9,223 nt of DNA, from NCBI GenBank assembly GCA_002389995.1, contig DGRR01000145.1:2911-12133 (forward strand). The letters run 5' to 3'. The stretch comes from Ruminococcus sp. UBA4383 (GTDB lineage Bacteria; Bacillota; Clostridia; Oscillospirales; Ruminococcaceae). The notes beneath the pieces were generated by a model. It was given only the letters and a program-made list of their open reading frames with translations, was not told where the DNA came from and made no database searches. Every line of letters starts with the position of its first letter. The first letter of the stretch is position 1. The translations under genes were made by a program, and so were the position numbers. This document shows positions 5,459 to 9,223 of the stretch, piece after piece.

Positions 5459-6658
5459 TTATTCGTTTACTATTCTGAAATTATTGTCACGCAGAGCCTT
5501 TTTGATTTCCTCAATATGCTCATAGTTTCTTGTTTCAAGCACGATTCTCAGGTAACAGCCGTTTACGGCAGAGCCTTCGTTTGCACGTTCATGGTGAATT
5601 GAAATGACATTTCCGCCAAGCTGTGCGATTATCCTTGAAACGTCCATAAGCTGACCGGGTTTGTCTATGAGTTCGATATTCATGGAATAAGTTCTTCCCG
5701 TCATGAGAAGTCCTCTCTTTATAACTCTCGAAAGAATTGTCACATCTATATTTCCGCCCGAAAGAAGGCATACGGTTTTTTTGCTCTTTATCGGTACTTT
5801 GTTGAACATAGCCGCTGCAACTGATACCGCACCTGCTCCCTCAGTAACGAGTTTCTGCTGTTCCATAAGGGCAAGTATAGCGGCTGATATTTCGTCATCT
5901 GTCACGGTAACTATATCATCAACATATTCGGAAATTATCCTGAATGTATTCTCCCCTGGTTCTTTGACGGCTATTCCGTCCGCTATGGTTGAAACAGTTT
6001 CAAGGCGTTCGATTTTCTTGTCTCTTATGGAATTGTACATACTTGGTGCGCCTGCCGCCTGCACACCGTAGACTTTTATTTTCGGGTCAAGGCTTTTTAT
6101 AGCGTATGCCACTCCCGAAACAAGTCCGCCTCCGCCTATGGGGACTATTACCGCATCAATATCGGGTATCTGTTCAAGGAGTTCAAGACCTATTGTACCC
6201 TGTCCTGCGATAACGTCCTCATCATCGAAAGGGTGAATGAATGTATAGCCGTGTTCATCTTTAAGACGCAGAGCCTCCGCATAGGCATCATCATATACAC
6301 CCTTGACAAGGCATATCTCCGCACCGTAGCTTTTTGTAGCCTCAACTTTTGATATGGGCGCACCGTCAGGCAGGCATATAATGGATTTTATACCGTTCTT
6401 TGCTGCGGCGAGTGCAACGCCCTGAGCGTGGTTTCCTGCGGAACAGGCTATTACTCCCTTTGCTTTTTCATCATCGGAAAGGCATGACATTCTGTAATAC
6501 GCTCCCCTGACCTTGAATGAACCTGTTATCTGCAAATTTTCCGTCTTTAGATATATTTCTGATTCTGTATTTATCTTAGGTGCATATATAACGTCTGTTT
6601 CTCTGATGACATTTTTAAGAACATATTTTGCATGGTATACTTTGTCAAGTGTAAGCAT
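5459..6658 (-). CDS. ilvA: Threonine ammonia-lyase (threonine dehydratase), single ACT domain
   Basis: This PLP enzyme deaminates threonine to 2-oxobutanoate (and serine to pyruvate), with 2-aminocrotonate or 2-aminoacrylate released on the way. The product is 399 residues from the chosen start. Numbered from the in-frame ATG at 6667, the PLP lysine is K52 in TGSFKVRGA, the phosphate-binding GGGG loop is 178-181, and SGGN is at 303-306. A single C-terminal ACT domain spans about 329-400, typical of the short IlvA/TdcB-like class. ACT suggests allosteric control by an amino acid, possibly isoleucine or valine. I prefer ATG 6658 because GGAG sits nine bases before it, whereas ATG 6667 directly abuts GGAG. 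Neighbouring leuB suggests a role in isoleucine synthesis, and ridA follows as the expected imine scavenger. A purely catabolic role cannot be excluded. Confidence 0.94.
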   Translation of the reverse strand: MLTLDKVYHAKYVLKNVIRETDVIYAPKINTESEIYLKTENLQITGSFKVRGAYYRMSCLSDDEKAKGVIACSAGNHAQGVALAAAKNGIKSIICLPDGAPISKVEATKSYGAEICLVKGVYDDAYAEALRLKDEHGYTFIHPFDDEDVIAGQGTIGLELLEQIPDIDAVIVPIGGGGLVSGVAYAIKSLDPKIKVYGVQAAGAPSMYNSIRDKKIERLETVSTIADGIAVKEPGENTFRIISEYVDDIVTVTDDEISAAILALMEQQKLVTEGAGAVSVAAAMFNKVPIKSKKTVCLLSGGNIDVTILSRVIKRGLLMTGRTYSMNIELIDKPGQLMDVSRIIAQLGGNVISIHHERANEGSAVNGCYLRIVLETRNYEHIEEIKKALRDNNFRIVNE

Positions 6659-6667
6659 ATTATTCAT

Positions 6668-6671
6668 CTCC
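6668..6671 (-). promoter_or_regulatory. Ribosome binding site that decides the ilvA start
   Basis: GGAG on the minus strand is followed at once by an ATG (6667-6665) and, nine bases on, by a second in-frame ATG (6658-6656). Zero spacing makes the first unlikely and favours the second. Confidence 0.65.
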
Positions 6672-6673
6672 GT

Positions 6674-7870
6674 TTATTTTTCCGAGAGGAGCATATCAAC
6701 GAACTGTCTTGCAGTTCTCGGTGAACGTCCGTTCCCTGATGATACTGCGAACTGTTCTGCTCTCAGTGATAATTCTTCTTCCGTCATGTCTATACTGTCT
6801 GACTTTGCAAGTTCTTTCACAATTGATATATAGTTTTTCTTGTCGGGTCGGCTGAAATTCACACGGAGTCCGAAACGTGCCGAAAGCGATAAATTTTCCT
6901 GCATGGTATCATTGCGGTGTACGTCATCGCCTTCCCTGTCGGAAAATCTTTCACGCACAAGATGTCTGCGGTTGCTTGTGGCATATATCGCCATATTTTC
7001 GCTTCCTGCGGATACAGAGCCTTCAAGCATGGCTTTCAATGCTCCGAAACCGTCCTCACCTGCCGAAAATGAAAGGTCATCTATGAATATTATGAATTTC
7101 AGCGGATTTCCGCTGATTTCGTCCGTTATATCGGGAATATTGCGGAGCTGTTCCTTTTTTATCTCAATAAGTCTCAGACCCTTGTCAGCATATTCATTTA
7201 CGATTGCCTTTATTGTTGATGATTTGCCCGTACCTGCATCGCCGTAAAGGAGAACATTCTGTGCAGGCTTGCCGTCAAGCAGAGCGAGGGTATTTTTTAT
7301 AACAGCCTGTCTCTCCCTCTCATAGCCGTAAAGTTCGGAAAGTCTCTGTTTGTCGGGGTGTTCAACGGGCATTATTTCATTTTCTCTCAAAATGAACATA
7401 TTGCTTTTAGTCCATTTGCCGAATCCGTAATGATTTATGAACCTCATTCTTTCAAAGAAACTTCCTGCTATATCGACATCTGATATTTCCCATTTCGGCA
7501 TAAATCCGTCATATTCAAGCTCCTCCGTGAAATCTTCGGGAGTAACCTGCGAAAGTTCCTGAAAAAACTGCAGTTCATTCATAAGGCAGTTATTCATGTT
7601 TGAATCGGGAGTTTTCCCCTCAGTCATCAGAAATGTATAAAGATTATCGGATTCAAGGACAGCTTTAAGAATATATTCGCTTAAATTTGAAGTCCCGTTT
7701 ATATAGAGTTCCGTGACAAAATTTGAGTACTGAAAAATAAAATCCTCTGTCTTTGATATATCCGTATCGAGCAGGCGCAGAAGCTCATTTATAACATTGT
7801 CTCCGCCTATGGGTCGGAATACTATAACTGTATTTCTTTTCTGATAAAGTTCAAATATTTTATCTGTCAT
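6674..7870 (-). CDS. DUF815-family AAA+ ATPase
   Basis: The 398-residue product has an N-terminal region of about 200 residues without recognised motifs, followed by an AAA+ module. This has Walker A GDAGTGKS (210-217), Walker B KFIIFIDD (258-265), sensor-1 ATSN (297-300), a likely arginine finger in ARFG (331-334), and a C-terminal RSPRTARQF segment (382-390), probably sensor 2. This layout and length fit the DUF815 family, found in many anaerobes with no settled function. No membrane segment is seen, so a cytoplasmic ATPase acting on an unknown protein or nucleoprotein partner is the safest description. Its ATG shares one base with the leuB stop (TAATG), and no Shine-Dalgarno is visible upstream, so it probably depends on ribosomes finishing leuB. 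ilvA follows after 15 bases. Confidence 0.88.
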   Translation of the reverse strand: MTDKIFELYQKRNTVIVFRPIGGDNVINELLRLLDTDISKTEDFIFQYSNFVTELYINGTSNLSEYILKAVLESDNLYTFLMTEGKTPDSNMNNCLMNELQFFQELSQVTPEDFTEELEYDGFMPKWEISDVDIAGSFFERMRFINHYGFGKWTKSNMFILRENEIMPVEHPDKQRLSELYGYERERQAVIKNTLALLDGKPAQNVLLYGDAGTGKSSTIKAIVNEYADKGLRLIEIKKEQLRNIPDITDEISGNPLKFIIFIDDLSFSAGEDGFGALKAMLEGSVSAGSENMAIYATSNRRHLVRERFSDREGDDVHRNDTMQENLSLSARFGLRVNFSRPDKKNYISIVKELAKSDSIDMTEEELSLRAEQFAVSSGNGRSPRTARQFVDMLLSEK

Positions 7871-8946
7871 TATAGAAGTTCAACTATCCTTTCCGTCATT
7901 TCGCTGCATTTTATATACTCACCGTCCGCACATATATCTGCTGTGCGGTATCCTTTTTCGAGGACTTTATCAACGGCATTTTCTATACATTCCGCCATAT
8001 CAGCCCTGTCAAAAGAATATCTCATCATCATAGCCGCAGAAAGTATGGTTGCTATGGGGTTTGCGATATCTTTTCCTGCGATATCGGGCGCACTTCCATG
8101 AATGGGTTCATAAAGCGAATATTTATTGTCTCCCACTCCGCCCAGAGAAGAAGATGCAAGCATACCGATTGAGCCTGTTATCTGTGATGCCTCATCTGAA
8201 AGTATGTCACCGAACATATTTGATGTAACTATTACATCAAACTGTCGGGGATTCCTTACAAGCTGCATAGCGGCATTGTCCACAAACATATCGCTGTATT
8301 CAACTTCGGGATACTGCTCCGAAAGTTCGTGCATAATTTTTCTCCAAAGCCTTGATGTTTCAAGGACATTAGCCTTGTCGATACTGCAAAGCTTCTTATT
8401 TCTTTTCATGGCGATTTCAAAAGCGGCTTTTCCGATTCTTTCGATTTCCATGATACTGTAACGCTCCGTATCAAAGGCTTCCCTGCCGAATTTTCCGTCA
8501 TTATATCCCCTGTCACCGAAATATATACCTCCTGTAAGCTCACGGACTATCATTATATCAAAACCGTCACCGACTATTTCATCTTTCAGCGGAGATGCAC
8601 TTCTGAGCGCAGGATATAATTTTGCGGGGCGCAGATTTGTATAAAGTCCGAGGGCTGAACGTATGCCGAGGAGGGCTTTTTCGGGTCTTTTGTCGCCTGA
8701 GAGATTATCCCATTTATAGCCGCCTACTGCTCCGAGGAGTACGCTGTCGCTTTTAAGGCAGCCCTCAACTGTTTCTTTCGGGAGCGGCTGACCTGTTTCG
8801 TCAATAGCCGCACCGCCTATAAGATAAGATGTAAAATTGAACTTGTCACCGAATTTTTCTGCTGTTTTTCCGAGAACTTTAACTGCGCTGTCAACAATTT
8901 CAGGACCTATTCCGTCACCTTTAAGCAAAGCAATATTGTATATCAT
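7870..8946 (-). CDS. leuB: 3-isopropylmalate dehydrogenase (LeuB)
   Basis: LeuB oxidatively decarboxylates 3-isopropylmalate with NAD+ in leucine synthesis. The 358-residue length is typical. Recognisable family motifs are GDGIGPEIV (10-18), [10 protein letters not shown] (135-144) with catalytic Y142, and [13 protein letters not shown] (190-202) with K191. D223, D247 and D251 (in VDNAAMQL and FGDILSDE) are the expected metal ligands. [14 protein letters not shown] (284-297) is the cofactor-binding signature. AGAGG lies eight bases before the ATG at 8946. No leuA, leuC or leuD is present in the window. It is followed with a one-base overlap by the AAA+ ATPase gene. Homoisocitrate, tartrate and isocitrate dehydrogenases are related, but the motif pattern favours LeuB. 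Confidence 0.95.
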   Translation of the reverse strand: MIYNIALLKGDGIGPEIVDSAVKVLGKTAEKFGDKFNFTSYLIGGAAIDETGQPLPKETVEGCLKSDSVLLGAVGGYKWDNLSGDKRPEKALLGIRSALGLYTNLRPAKLYPALRSASPLKDEIVGDGFDIMIVRELTGGIYFGDRGYNDGKFGREAFDTERYSIMEIERIGKAAFEIAMKRNKKLCSIDKANVLETSRLWRKIMHELSEQYPEVEYSDMFVDNAAMQLVRNPRQFDVIVTSNMFGDILSDEASQITGSIGMLASSSLGGVGDNKYSLYEPIHGSAPDIAGKDIANPIATILSAAMMMRYSFDRADMAECIENAVDKVLEKGYRTADICADGEYIKCSEMTERIVELL

Positions 8947-9020
8947 TTTAAAAACCTCTATTCTTAATGGGGGAACGCTGCCCTTTATTAATTCAGAATT
9001 AAATCAAAACCCCCTGTTAT
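8947..9020 (-). other. Short leader between the upstream gene and leuB, with possible RNA structure
   Basis: The 74-base gap contains a near-palindrome, TTAATTC-A-GAATTAA (8988-9002). It also holds a GGGGG run (8969-8973) that could pair with CCCCC (9010-9014) around it. There is no room for a T-box, and no leucine-rich leader peptide or convincing promoter is seen. leuB may be co-transcribed with the gene upstream. Confidence 0.35.
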
Positions 9021-9223
9021 TCACTGTACCTTTTTGAGTACAAATTTATATTCTTCTCTTGGAAGCAGAAGTTCAGACTCATGCTGTTCAAATATATCCA
9101 TGACCTTTACTTCCTTAAATTCCCTGTATGATTCAATTATTACTGTATCCCCTGCTCTGACATCATCTATTTCGCAGCGGTAATGATATTGTTTTCCGCC
9201 CTCATAAAATGCAACGGCTGCCA
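9021..9223 (-). CDS. Hypothetical protein, partial (C-terminal 66 residues)
   Basis: A minus-strand frame is open from the window edge to a TGA at 9023-9021, giving 66 residues of a protein whose start lies outside. The visible part begins AAVAFYEGGKQYHYRC and has alternating hydrophobic and polar residues, then a pattern YRCEIDDVRAGDTVIIE that suggests a small beta-rich fold. It has no signal peptide, membrane span or catalytic motif in view, and I do not recognise the family. It lies upstream of leuB in the same direction, 74 bases away. That the frame is real is supported by balanced codon use, absence of overlap with leuB, and consistent strand. Confidence 0.6.
   Translation of the reverse strand, partial: AAVAFYEGGKQYHYRCEIDDVRAGDTVIIESYREFKEVKVMDIFEQHESELLLPREEYKFVLKKVQ

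Noticed and set aside
5703..6071. Plus-strand open frame of 122 codons antisense to ilvA
   Set aside because: It lies fully within a well-supported gene, has no ribosome binding site that I can see, and has a low-complexity Ser/Thr/Ala-rich translation typical of an antisense shadow.
6659..6667. ATG at 6667 as the ilvA start
   Set aside because: It directly abuts GGAG with no spacing; the ATG at 6658 has a nine-base spacing. The alternative would add only three residues.
6840..7247. Plus-strand open frame of 135 codons antisense to the AAA+ ATPase gene
   Set aside because: Opposite to the conserved Walker A and B coding sequence; serine- and proline-rich translation with no recognisable domain.
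8126..8461. Plus-strand open frame of 111 codons antisense to leuB
   Set aside because: Shadow of the conserved leuB coding sequence with no independent support.
8947..9020. T-box or leucine attenuator before leuB
   Set aside because: The gap is only 74 bases, with no leucine-codon peptide, no T-box core sequence and no terminator with a U run.
9025..9042. Inverted repeat TGTAC/GTACA near the end of the upstream gene
   Set aside because: Only a five-base stem inside coding sequence, with no following U tract; likely chance.

Overview
The window looks like chromosome of a Gram-positive, gut-type anaerobe of the Ruminococcus group (Oscillospirales). This is inferred from three things: moderate-to-low GC with strong AGGAG/GGAGG ribosome binding sites, a secreted BspA-type leucine-rich-repeat protein ending in a Ruminococcus-style type I dockerin, and an oxygen-sensitive enzyme set (HydE and NadA). 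Every gene I can support lies on the minus strand, so transcription runs from high to low coordinates. There are no tRNA, rRNA, CRISPR or mobile-element signatures, and no gene-free stretch longer than about 100 bases.

In transcription order: the tail of an unrecognised small protein (9021-9223); leuB (3-isopropylmalate dehydrogenase); a DUF815-type AAA+ ATPase that shares one base with the leuB stop codon; ilvA (threonine ammonia-lyase with one ACT domain); an 86-base gap with a strong hairpin; ridA (imine deaminase); nadA (quinolinate synthase); hydE (radical-SAM maturase of [FeFe] hydrogenase), one base after nadA; a 96-base gap with an 11-bp inverted repeat; then a tight three-gene unit. 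That unit is a U32-peptidase-like protein, a secreted LRR-dockerin protein, and a second U32-like paralog cut by the window edge.

The first block is mostly amino-acid and cofactor metabolism. LeuB and IlvA feed branched-chain amino-acid synthesis. RidA clears the reactive enamine/imine products of IlvA. NadA uses iminoaspartate, another reactive imine, for NAD synthesis. NadA and HydE are both [4Fe-4S] enzymes and appear translationally linked. The second block is less well understood: two cysteine-rich U32-like paralogs bracket a putatively secreted dockerin protein with near-zero spacing. That arrangement, plus the HydE/NadA/RidA/IlvA grouping, is the most unusual part of the window. Two gene starts were set from ribosome binding sites: hydE at 4042 rather than a TTG at 4054, and ilvA at 6658 rather than 6667.
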